Positions 12,501-18,956 of a DNA stretch of 49,428 nt are shown here, one piece after another; position 1 is the first letter of the stretch; every line of letters starts with the position of its first letter. The notes beneath the pieces are model-generated. The model saw nothing but the letters and a program-made list of their open reading frames with translations, was not told the DNA's origin and ran no database searches. Location of the stretch: contig SYOX01000372.1 in the NCBI GenBank assembly GCA_005804885.1, positions 1-49,428 of the forward strand, given 5' to 3'. Source of the stretch: Pseudomonadota bacterium (lineage in GTDB: Bacteria; Myxococcota_A; Bradymonadia; Bradymonadales; GCA-2716585). Made by a program: the position numbers and the translations under genes.

Positions 12501-15275
12501 CGTGCACGCAAAACGGTTGCACCCCGTGAACGCCCCTCCCAGGGCCGACCAGCGTTGGCCATCCCAGTGGGCCACGTTGCTCGCGTAGACGCCGTCGATG
12601 AGATCGTTGTCCTGCGGACCGTCGCCGTCATTCCAGTTGCCGTCGTAGGTGCCGCCCACCTCGGCGAAGGTGCCCGCCACGTAGATGCCCGAGCCCCCGT
12701 CGTCGATGATCTGCATGACGTTGCCATTCACGCCGCCTTCGAGGGCGTGCCACTGGCCTTGGTGGTACCTGGCCGGCCCGTAGCTGGGTATCCCCGAGCG
12801 GTCGAAGAAGTCGAAGAAGCCGCCCACGTAGGTCCCGTGCGGCAGGATGGCGGCCGTCCGGAACTCGATGGCACGGATCTGGAGGGGCGGCATGAAGTTG
12901 CTCCAGCGGGCCCCGTCGTATCGCGCGACGAACGTCGAGTTCCCCGAGCCATCCATGGCGTCGAAGACGCCGCCCGCCACGAGCTCGCCCCGCCCGGCGG
13001 CGATCGGGACTGAGTGCCGCACCCCCTGGCTGTAGCGGAGACCCTCGGGCGGCGCGGCCCACCGGCAGTCGTCCCAGGACACCACCCCCGCCGGAGTCTG
13101 CACCCCGGCCACCTCGGTCCCGGCGAAGCCCACCCAGAGTTTGTCTTCCGAGACGGCCAGCCCGCTGTCCAGAATCCAGCCGAAGACGGCGGACTCGATC
13201 TCCGTGCGCCAGGCGGGCTCGGGCGGGTCGCTGTGGGTGACGGGCGGCGGCACGTCGAGCCGAGGGGCAAGCAGGGCGGTCTGATCCTCTCCGGCGAAGA
13301 CCTCGGGGGGTTGGTTGCCGCGCGCGACGACGCGCATCGTGTCCTCGGCCTCTCTGGCGCCGTCGCTCGCGCTCAGGGCGAAGACGTACTCGCCGCCTTG
13401 CGGCAGCTGGACCCAGGTTCTGGCCTCGGCCGCGTTGACGATCTGCGCCCCGGGGGGGCCTGAGCGCTGGCTCCAGACAAACGACAGCGCGCCGTCTCCT
13501 GGCAGCCCGTCGTCGGTGGCGCGACCGTCGAGCGCCACCGCCCGCGCCTCGGTGTCCTGATCCGGCCCGGCGTCGACGATGGGCGCGAGGTTGTCCTCCT
13601 CGACGAGGATCCGAACCTCGTCCTGGCCGGTCAGCTCGCCGTCGCTGGCCTCCAGGCGCAGCACGTACTCGCCAGGCGAGGGGAAGCGAACCGTCCCCTG
13701 AAGATCCTCGGGATCATCGAGCGTCGCGCCGCCTGAGACCACGATCCAGCGCGTCGCGAGGGCCGGGGTCGGCTTGCCGTCGTCCGAGGCCTTGCCTTCG
13801 AGCCTCAGCGCTCTGGACAGGGCCAGCGTGCGATCCGGCCCGGCGTCGACGATGGGCGCAAGGTTCTGGGCGTCGTCCAGGACCTCCACCTGCACAAAGT
13901 CCTCCGCGATCAGCGCGCCGTCGCTGGCCATCAAACGAAGCACATACAGCCCCGGCGCATCGAAGATCACCTCGCCCTGAGCCTGGCGTGGGGTCTCGAA
14001 GGTGGCCCGACCGGGGCCTCGCTCCAGGCTCCAGGCCACCGCCAGCGCCTCATCGCCCGGCTGGCCATCGTCGCTGGCCTCGCCGGTCAAGAACAGCCGC
14101 CGGGACAACGGGACGCTCGCGTCCTGCCCCGCCTGGACTCGCGGAGGATCGTTGATGGCCTCGACATCGACCAGCACCTGCGCCTCCGGCGACCACAGCT
14201 CACCATCGCCGACCTGAAAGGTCCACCGATCGCTGCCGTGGAAGTCCTGCGCGGGCACATACCTCACCCCAGGCGGCTCCCCCTCCAGGCGACCGGACGA
14301 GGGCGGCTCCACGATCCTCCACAGCAGGGCCTCCGGCGCGGTCTCCACGTCCCGACCCACCAGCACAAACTCCAGCGCCTCGTCTTCGAGCGTCTGCCCG
14401 CTGCCGTCCTCGGCCACGGGAGCGTCGTTGACCGATCGCACCTCGATCGAGATCGAGGCCGATGTGCGCTCCACCCCGTCGGTGACCGAAAACTGGAACG
14501 CGTCGCTCCCGTGGATGTCGGGATCGGGCTCGTAGATCAGCGCTTCCCCCTGGCCCTCCAGGCGCCCGAGCGTCGGCTCCTCCTCGACGACGAAGCGCAG
14601 CTCCGACGAGGGCGTGTCCACGTCCACGGCCGTCAACACCAGCGCCAACGCCTCGTCTTCGTTCATCTCGAGCGCTTGCGCCAAGGCCACCGGGGCATCC
14701 TCCACCGCCTCCACCGTCAGCGCGATCTCGCCCCTGGCCTCCTGTCCGCGACCGTCCTGCACCACGAACACAACGCTGTCCTGCCCGAAGAAGTTGGCCT
14801 CGGGGCGGTAGATCAGCGCAGGCGGTGTCCCCTCCAGAACCCCTCGCACAGGCCCCTGCTCGATGCGGAAGGTCAGGATATCGCCGTCGTCGTCTTCGCC
14901 CCTCAACAGGAACTCCAGAGCCGCATCCTCCAGGAGCCTCAGAGACTCGGAGATGGCCCGAGGGGGGGTGTCGGCGATACCCTCGTCAGCCCCGCCGTCT
15001 TCGGCCACATCCCCTTCGGGAGCGTCCTCAAGGGCATCCGCGCCCTCAAGAGCGTCCTCAAGGGCATCCTCGCCCTCAAGGATGTCCTCGCCCGGTGCTG
15101 CGTCCTCGCTCGCGTCCTCGGCTCCTGCATCCAGAGGAAGATCGGCGTCCGAGCCCGTATCGGCCTCGTTCTCAACCGCGATGCCGCGCCCGATCTCCTC
15201 ATCGCATCCCCACAGGCTCACGAAGCACCCAACCACCAGCGCTGACGCGGCGACCTGCTTGATAAGTCGGCTCAT
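6522..15275 (-). CDS. giant PKD/RHS-repeat lipoprotein (2917 residues)
   Basis: The signal peptide ends in a lipobox (VSLWGC), followed by an acidic, repetitive tether (residues about 25-90). Residues about 90-440 are cadherin-like units with the E-D-E/A-L and DGVER/DGRGQ patterns, then PKD-like units beginning VDAGPDRT. A kelch-like propeller with repeated YVGGTF/GGSF strands and an HYR-like domain interrupt one PKD unit (about residues 670-1150). From about residue 1520 it is an RHS/YD protein with many Y-D-x-x-G-R repeats, ending in the RHS core YDLRARVYDPARGRFLSPDP near residue 2690 and the NRLDPSGL junction. The final 190 residues are unlike the repeats and form a variable tip. RHS shells are known to encapsulate toxins, but no catalytic motif is obvious in the tip and no immunity gene follows. 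I chose the ATG at 15275 for its signal peptide and upstream AGGGT. Confidence 0.92.
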   Translation of the reverse strand: MSRLIKQVAASALVVGCFVSLWGCDEEIGRGIAVENEADTGSDADLPLDAGAEDASEDAAPGEDILEGEDALEDALEGADALEDAPEGDVAEDGGADEGIADTPPRAISESLRLLEDAALEFLLRGEDDDGDILTFRIEQGPVRGVLEGTPPALIYRPEANFFGQDSVVFVVQDGRGQEARGEIALTVEAVEDAPVALAQALEMNEDEALALVLTAVDVDTPSSELRFVVEEEPTLGRLEGQGEALIYEPDPDIHGSDAFQFSVTDGVERTSASISIEVRSVNDAPVAEDGSGQTLEDEALEFVLVGRDVETAPEALLWRIVEPPSSGRLEGEPPGVRYVPAQDFHGSDRWTFQVGDGELWSPEAQVLVDVEAINDPPRVQAGQDASVPLSRRLFLTGEASDDGQPGDEALAVAWSLERGPGRATFETPRQAQGEVIFDAPGLYVLRLMASDGALIAEDFVQVEVLDDAQNLAPIVDAGPDRTLALSRALRLEGKASDDGKPTPALATRWIVVSGGATLDDPEDLQGTVRFPSPGEYVLRLEASDGELTGQDEVRILVEEDNLAPIVDAGPDQDTEARAVALDGRATDDGLPGDGALSFVWSQRSGPPGAQIVNAAEARTWVQLPQGGEYVFALSASDGAREAEDTMRVVARGNQPPEVFAGEDQTALLAPRLDVPPPVTHSDPPEPAWRTEIESAVFGWILDSGLAVSEDKLWVGFAGTEVAGVQTPAGVVSWDDCRWAAPPEGLRYSQGVRHSVPIAAGRGELVAGGVFDAMDGSGNSTFVARYDGARWSNFMPPLQIRAIEFRTAAILPHGTYVGGFFDFFDRSGIPSYGPARYHQGQWHALEGGVNGNVMQIIDDGGSGIYVAGTFAEVGGTYDGNWNDGDGPQDNDLIDGVYASNVAHWDGQRWSALGGAFTGCNRFACTPTALGLARAPNGNLYVGGSFHQIGGVEVNSLAQLDGDGWRSVGGGVQGDVYAIALYRGDLWAGGDFFRAGGQNISRLARWDGQAFSAPAPGLIDSTVRALATYRDTIYVGGTFNTFDGRSAPGLAAYGVAPFPELTCPEPVIIDEASPDGVEVSLTGSLGHRCAPAATLTWAVDDEAPEPVDFAPGQLAPARDVVLERHFAPGVHRVTLVADDGRSTQSCTTSVIVNAGVRVALGGRVTDDGLPDGTLDARWSVVEGPEGASLADADAAETTLTVTEPGSYRLRLTGDDGALTGQDDVVIQVTSEDVPNRGPRVDAGRDRTVTPFEAVTLSGSALDDGLPGPLAVRWRQLSGPGEAILATPEAVTTEVDLPLPGTWRFALSADDGELLGEDEVEVVVRDVRNEAPVVTLQGDNVGVAGSPLRLRVAVSDDGWPFGALRWTLEHESGPGEVLFRRRDGRDEAIFAQAGEHRVRVVAQDGLARSEASLAVRVLDPQEVEPMSVAWTAPQEGERVTAGTAIEGQVQGGPDVRWRIELREASDEAAPWQIVAQGAGERDGVLGRLDPTLKRNGAWLLRIVAQDAIGQEVLTEPVGISIEGGMKVGASTLAFVDTTIPTPGVEVSVVRSYDSRDVRVGDFGRGWTLDLKTVRIQKNTPLATSWRQGRLGQGFPSWCVAPRRRHLVSAIFPDDRVLRFEARMEPECQAGLPITAGRLVFEALDGQSARLEPIDDGTVSWGGSAPGDGDLVDLGNAGLYEPTRFRLTLEDGTRYVIDERQGLVSLTDALGNAVEINRDGVVHSAGPGVRFERDDQGRISRLVDPNGGSVSYEYDPQGALVGVVDQTGALTRFEYDDAFRLLRVSPEDGGGQSSSYDGDGRLVAQADELGQTQSWERDLEVRQEIVRDALGHPTTMHYDAFGNVVRQVDALGHETRWVYNADGKVTEVIPPLGASQSMAYDEEGRLVARIDGQGRATRYTLDAQGRPLREQRPGQGPTTWSYDPQGNLVGVTGPDGRVTALERDPQGRVTRATDADQNQIEYRYEGFSVPTQTIRRDSQGDVIEEISRELDELGRPLSEARVVATPDGPEVRQTRWTRDAKGRPLEATYSDGARESWEYDAAGRTLVHVDPLDRRVEFRYDQAGRKIARLDPDGLQERWEYDAVGRVIAFIDRAGQTTRTTYDPLGRPIEIQHPDGTTTRATFDALGRRISETDAAGAVTTRLYDTECGCGDRLLALTDPMGRTTRWSYDEAGNIATQTDPLGRVTRFSHDGAGRLTSTTHPDGATLETSYNAAGLVAAETDAEEQQTLYAWDGLHQLRSVTDPAGQVTRYDWDGAGRLTSARDALDRLTTYTYDERGRLVERVSPLGLTERFEYDRAGRLIAHTDARGFTTTYAWDLMDRLLRRSPDPRLAESPTEFEYDALHRRTRMTDALGQTRYAYDALGRLLSEETPRGALTYDYDEAGHMTGLRSSNPGGADVAFAYDLSGLLVAVDDDRCGQTLYDHDASGALQGYRWQGGSIAIERDARDRVTRWTARDPQDDILKQWLYTYSPSGRRLSEQDARGLTRTTYDALGRLTSETGPLHAHTYRYDAVGNRTGLDDQQNLAFDLNDRPLDALYDNQGQLLDDGVRQLRWDAQGRLAQRLDVPVTLLRDGDGRLVGRREGDTQTSYLVASNTPTGYSQIVEELRDDQLQVVYCLGHAALGLARPGEPSPSRFILDASESVRAVLDQDGAITDTLDYDAFGNLIQRTGQTELAHQFRGQRFEPALGLYDLRARVYDPARGRFLSPDPHGGFPQRPVTRHPYLYAENDPVNRLDPSGLFSLTEVGLTLSIGADIQTVWHKKQISAAFDIARVLYCDVQPAALLRKVALQGVFAGEGDWAYELADLGTELMAQRLQSINQVINGIYTGILDDLTKVGVKVQLFGVGFSFNPAALSRGASASMGRVTQGDITTLIEGWRLVLAQASNPTSDCQAVQSFKYIADFVLDKSLNTGSLRVPIN

Positions 15276-15316
15276 GAAGACCCTCGTTTTGTCGTTCCAG
15301 GAAAACCCACGTTCAT

Positions 15317-15344
15317 CATGTAAACGGACACGGCGCGGTGTCAA
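15317..15344 (-). promoter_or_regulatory. candidate promoter of the RHS lipoprotein gene
   Basis: On the reverse strand TTGACA (15344-15339) and TACATG (15322-15317) are 16 bases apart, about 40 bases before the ATG at 15275. The -35 is a perfect consensus, the -10 is weak. Confidence 0.38.
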
Positions 15345-15522
15345 CCGACTCGGCGCGGCGTTCGAGCAAGAGCGCATCGATCGGGCCGACTGCGCCGCTG
15401 GGCTTGGGGAGGATCAAGGTTGGGCTCTCCCCAACCCTCGATTTCTTCAATTGACGCTGCTGGCAACCTGCTCAAGCTGTCGTCTGGTTGCAGAGCTGTG
15501 GATAAGGCGCGAGGTGGGTCGT

Positions 15523-15861
15523 CTACGAGCGAGGTGTCCGCAGGCCAGGAGCCCGAGGCCCCGACTGGGGTGAGGTCGAAGGCCGCGGAGCCTGGAAGCC
15601 CATCGCCTCCGCCAGATGCTCAGCGCAGAGCGCGCCCTCATCGCCCTCCTCATTTCGAAGGGTGCGGCACGCCTCGCACCCTTCGGCGGCGCCATAAGCG
15701 CCCTCGGTCCGGTCGGCCTGGCCAAGCTCTCTGAGCGCGTCCTGGGGGGTCGATCTGGGCCTCGCGCTCGGATCCCAGCCCGGCTTCGCCTTGAGCTGCC
15801 GCAGCCCTTCGGCGACCACGCGCTTTTGATGACGTCGGCTGTTGTGGGTCTCGTCGACCAT
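15523..15861 (-). CDS. small protein with a CxxC...CxxH motif, unknown function
   Basis: This 112-residue gene starts at an ATG preceded by GGAGGTG six bases upstream, one of the best ribosome sites in the window. The N-terminal part is basic (SRRHQKRVVAEGLRQLKAK). Near the C-terminal half is CEAC, then 13 residues, then CAEH, a spacing that could bind one zinc ion; it ends with a Pro/Arg/Ser-rich tail. I do not recognise a family. It is divergent from the secreted-protein gene at 15974 (112-base gap) and lies upstream of the RHS gene on the same strand, 247 bases away. A reading frame continues upstream of the ATG but overlaps the opposite gene and is not credible. Confidence 0.68.
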   Translation of the reverse strand: MVDETHNSRRHQKRVVAEGLRQLKAKPGWDPSARPRSTPQDALRELGQADRTEGAYGAAEGCEACRTLRNEEGDEGALCAEHLAEAMGFQAPRPSTSPQSGPRAPGLRTPRS

Positions 15862-15866
15862 CGGCG

Positions 15867-15873
15867 CACCTCC
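15867..15873 (-). promoter_or_regulatory. ribosome binding site GGAGGTG deciding the 15861 start
   Basis: The reverse-strand sequence GGAGGTG sits six bases before the ATG at 15861 and is the main evidence that the small gene is real and begins there. Confidence 0.6.
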
Positions 15874-15973
15874 AGAAGCGGTCTCTGCCCGATGATAGCC
15901 CGCACAAGACCCTTTTGACAGGTCGACCGTTGTTGTGAGAGCCCTGAAGTCACGACCGAACCGAGGGTCTGCC

Positions 15974-16636
15974 ATGCTGAACCACGCCTCCCGATCCCTG
16001 GCCGCGCTGTTGATCCTTGCCTGCGCGTCCGCCCTCACCGCCCTGCCCGCCGAGGCCAAGTACGCGCCGGTCCCGCTCTTTGACATGATCGGCGCCTCCG
16101 ATCTGGTGATCATCGCCACCATAGACGCCCTGCCTTCAGCCAGGGTCATGACCCTGGCCGTCGAAGAGGTCATCCACGGATCGCCAGGATCGAAGACGCT
16201 GGACGTCCAGCGCTTCGAGGACTGGACCTGCGCCGCGCGCTGGACGCCTTACAAGGTCGGACAGAAGGCGATGTTCTTCCTCTGGAGGGACGACACCGCC
16301 GGGCAGTGGCGCGTTCGCAGCGCCGGGAACGAGGGCGAGCTCCCGATCATGGGCGGATCGGTCTGGTTGAGGGGTCACGGGGTGGAGCCGTGGCCGGCGG
16401 GCGAGCACACCGTGCATGGAGCCCGGTTCTACGGCCAGGAGATCGATCTTGCGACCTTCGTGGACGCCGTGCGGGGCTACAGGGTCCACTTCGAAATCAA
16501 GGTCACGCGACACCCCTGGATCCAATTCCAGAGCGCCCGACCGCTGACCGACGACGCCGCCAGGGAAGGCTACGCCAGCCGCTCGGAGCTTCACCGATCC
16601 CTGGTCCTGGGCACCCCCCTGGACACGTCGAAGTAG
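15974..16636 (+). CDS. secreted protein of unknown function
   Basis: The 220-residue product begins with a classical signal peptide (SRSLAALLILACASALTA, cleavage likely after LPAEA). The mature part contains GASDLVIIATID, then LAVEEVIHG, then FEDWTCAARW and VGQKAMFFL. The order of a surface strand, a V-E-E-V-x-x-G turn and a cysteine-containing strand is shared by many exported bacterial proteins of unknown role, and may reflect a small beta-barrel fold; this is a guess. I chose the ATG at 15974 because the upstream ATG at 15935 would place charged residues before the hydrophobic core. It converges with the DUF4139 gene, with only three bases between the stop codons. Confidence 0.7.
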   Translation: MLNHASRSLAALLILACASALTALPAEAKYAPVPLFDMIGASDLVIIATIDALPSARVMTLAVEEVIHGSPGSKTLDVQRFEDWTCAARWTPYKVGQKAMFFLWRDDTAGQWRVRSAGNEGELPIMGGSVWLRGHGVEPWPAGEHTVHGARFYGQEIDLATFVDAVRGYRVHFEIKVTRHPWIQFQSARPLTDDAAREGYASRSELHRSLVLGTPLDTSK

Positions 16637-16639
16637 CCT

Positions 16640-18301
16640 TCAGTCCAGGCCGAGGATGCGCTGATCGCTGGGGGCGCTGATCTCCAGCACGAGGGTCCAG
16701 GTCAGGGGCGCGCCGGGCGGCACCTTCGCCTCCCAAAGGCGAGCGCCGCCAGGGCTGTTGCGGGTCGGCTCGGTGAAGTCCAGGCCCTCGGCCCTGTCGT
16801 TGATCCGCATCTTGTTGGTGCGCGCCACGGGGATCTGCTCTCGGACCACCAGCCGCACGGGCCGACTGAGGCTGTTGTGGGCCGCGTAGCGCGTGGTGAT
16901 CTGGATGCTCTGGCGCCGACCGTCGTCCTCGCGCTTGTTGGCCGTCCGCTCCCTGACCAGCGTCACGGCCGGGTCGACGCCATAGGGCAGCACCAGCGCC
17001 TCGCCTGGCAGCACCGCTGGTATCGAGGCCGTGCCGACATAGTCGGAGCCGTTGAAGAGCGACGCCTCCCCCGGCAACCAGGGCACGATGTCGGGGTTCG
17101 TGATGCCCATCACCAGATAGACCCCGGAGCTGGCCCCCGGCGCCGCGACGTGGTGGCTGTCCGCGTCCAGGGCCGTCGACTTGAGCAGCACTCGCCGCCC
17201 CTGTTCACCGGGCTCCACGGTGACCGTGCCCTCGACCTCGAACTGCTGGAGCCCGAGGGCCCCAAGCGAGGATGAGTCCGGGGCCACTTCGCGGAGGCGC
17301 TGGGACTCGTCGGCCTCCAACCCTTCGTTCTTGCGCAGATCCACCCAGATCGGCCCCGGCGTCGGCGCCTTGAGGCCAAAAGACGGCCTCGCCGTCGACA
17401 CGCGCATCGGCACCTCTCTCCAGGCCTCTGGCGTCCGCTGGACGATCCAGGCGTAGGTGTCCAGGCGCAGCCTGCCCGTGGCCGGATCGTAATGACCCAC
17501 ATGCCGGGGCACCCAGGTCGGCCCCTGCACCACGTAGCGCATCACAAGCCGCAGGCTGACCTCCGAGCGGGCGTTGGCCTCGACGACCACATGCTTGACG
17601 GGTTTTTGCAGAGAGCTGATGAGCTCCGCGTGGGCGCTCTGGAGCCCCTCGATCCTCGGCTCCAGAACGCCGCGCTGGCGCTCGATGTCGCTCAACTCCG
17701 CCGACAGGGCCGTCAGCTCCCCTTCGGCGAAGTCGAGGCTCTTCTTGAGCGTGTCCGTCGAGGTGGCCCCGCCGCTGTTGAGCTGGGCGATGTTGGCCAG
17801 CACCAGCTCGCGGCGCTGCCCGAGGACGGCCTCGCGGTTGCCGAGCTCCTGGTGCTCCGTCGTCAGGCCGTCGAGCGCCTCTTCGAGCTTGATCAGCGCG
17901 TCGGGCCTGGACTCGACCAGCGTCCCGGCCTCCAGAAAGGTCGAGCCCGCCGAGACCGTGGCCCCGAAACCCGAGATCTGGAGCGTGGCCGCCACGATGT
18001 CCTCCGGCAGCGCCGGGAACACCAGCCGCTGCTCTCCTTGCGAGAACTTCACGTCCGCCGTCCGCTCGATGAGGGCGCCGCCGTCGTAGATCTCGACGCG
18101 CGAGATCCGGCTCTCGACGACCTTGCCCTCAGGCAGATCGCGCAGGAGCGGGTCGTTGAAGTAGGGCCGGTAGGGCCGCTGCGAATTCTTCCAGGGCGTC
18201 GTCTTGCCCTTGGATCCAGACTCGGCCTCGGCGTGGCCGATCCCCACCACGCCGATCAGCGCCCCCATGAACAGGCACGTCCTCACGCTCAAAAGCATCA
18301 T
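16640..18301 (-). CDS. DUF4139 domain protein (MuiA family)
   Basis: The 553-residue protein has an N-terminal hydrophobic export signal (LFMGALIGVVGIGHA). Residues about 65-160 match the DUF4140 N-terminal domain (ESRISRVEIYDGGALIERTA is its hallmark strand pair). Residues about 135-235 are a heptad-rich coiled coil. Residues about 245-553 match DUF4139, including WVPRHVGHYDP, a tail with TRYAAHNSLSRPVRLVVRE, and a final WTLVLEISAP strand. Relatives are called mucoidy inhibitor MuiA after a Salmonella gene that lowered capsule when overexpressed; the molecular function is unknown. The ATG at 18301 has GAGGGAAGA upstream; a second ATG follows directly. Location is probably the periplasm or outer surface. 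Confidence 0.88.
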   Translation of the reverse strand: MMLLSVRTCLFMGALIGVVGIGHAEAESGSKGKTTPWKNSQRPYRPYFNDPLLRDLPEGKVVESRISRVEIYDGGALIERTADVKFSQGEQRLVFPALPEDIVAATLQISGFGATVSAGSTFLEAGTLVESRPDALIKLEEALDGLTTEHQELGNREAVLGQRRELVLANIAQLNSGGATSTDTLKKSLDFAEGELTALSAELSDIERQRGVLEPRIEGLQSAHAELISSLQKPVKHVVVEANARSEVSLRLVMRYVVQGPTWVPRHVGHYDPATGRLRLDTYAWIVQRTPEAWREVPMRVSTARPSFGLKAPTPGPIWVDLRKNEGLEADESQRLREVAPDSSSLGALGLQQFEVEGTVTVEPGEQGRRVLLKSTALDADSHHVAAPGASSGVYLVMGITNPDIVPWLPGEASLFNGSDYVGTASIPAVLPGEALVLPYGVDPAVTLVRERTANKREDDGRRQSIQITTRYAAHNSLSRPVRLVVREQIPVARTNKMRINDRAEGLDFTEPTRNSPGGARLWEAKVPPGAPLTWTLVLEISAPSDQRILGLD

Positions 18302-18382
18302 TCTTCCCTCTTGTGTTTGCGTCAGACCCCGGCCTGGGAACGTCCCCGTGCGACAAATGGGTCTGAACCAGAAGGATGATCG

Positions 18383-18811
18383 TCACTTGAGATCGTTCTG
18401 TTTGCCTTTGACCCACGCCCGCCAGTAGATCCTCGAGAACTCCGCCCAGCTCACATCGGGGAAGATCATCTGCGCGTCGTCAGCATCGATCTTCACGGCC
18501 ACCCCTTGCGGCGACTGGAGTTGGGGGAGGGAGGCTTGCTGCACCTCCCACACGGTCGTCACCGGGTAAGCGTCGGCCCCATCGGGCATGACCTCCACGC
18601 GCAGCTTGACGATCACCGTGCCATTGCGCACCTGGGCGACTGATTTGCCGATCTGAAGCACTCGGGCTCTGGCGCTCCGGCTGCGGGCCAGGCGAGCTTC
18701 TTGTTCAGCCACGCCGCGCTTTCCCTGCCGAGCCATCCACCAGACCCCCGCCACGATGAAGCCGGGCACGGCGACGACTGCGACGGCAGCCAGGAGAATT
18801 TGATGGTCCAT
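18383..18811 (-). CDS. small membrane-anchored protein, unknown function
   Basis: The 142-residue product has one N-terminal membrane segment (ILLAAVAVVAVPGFIVAGVWW), then a basic helix with many Arg/Gln/Ala residues and a C-terminal soluble domain (VIVKLRVEVMPDGADAYPVT, then WAEFSRIYWRAWVKGK). The pattern of two beta strands after a basic linker resembles small proteins that have a DUF3592-like or similar extracytoplasmic domain, but I do not recognise the family. The ATG at 18811 is preceded by AGGGG. It lies 81 bases upstream of the DUF4139 gene on the same strand and could be its operon partner. Confidence 0.62.
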   Translation of the reverse strand: MDHQILLAAVAVVAVPGFIVAGVWWMARQGKRGVAEQEARLARSRSARARVLQIGKSVAQVRNGTVIVKLRVEVMPDGADAYPVTTVWEVQQASLPQLQSPQGVAVKIDADDAQMIFPDVSWAEFSRIYWRAWVKGKQNDLK

Positions 18812-18847
18812 GGTGAACCCCTGCCTCGAAAGAGACCGTCCACTGCG

Positions 18848-18877
18848 ATGATGACGCTGGAGGTTTGAGGTCGTCAA
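18848..18877 (-). promoter_or_regulatory. weak candidate promoter for the 18811 gene
   Basis: On the reverse strand TTGACG (18877-18872) and CATCAT (18853-18848) are 18 bases apart and about 37 bases before the ATG. Both are partial matches. The rest of the gap 18812-18956 shows only a short GCCCATTCTGGGC hairpin. Confidence 0.25.
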
Positions 18878-18956
18878 GCCTCTCGCTTTGCCCATTCTGG
18901 GCGGTCGAGTTCTCGATGGGGTCGCGATCCGACGACGGGCCGGGCTTGTCCTGGCC

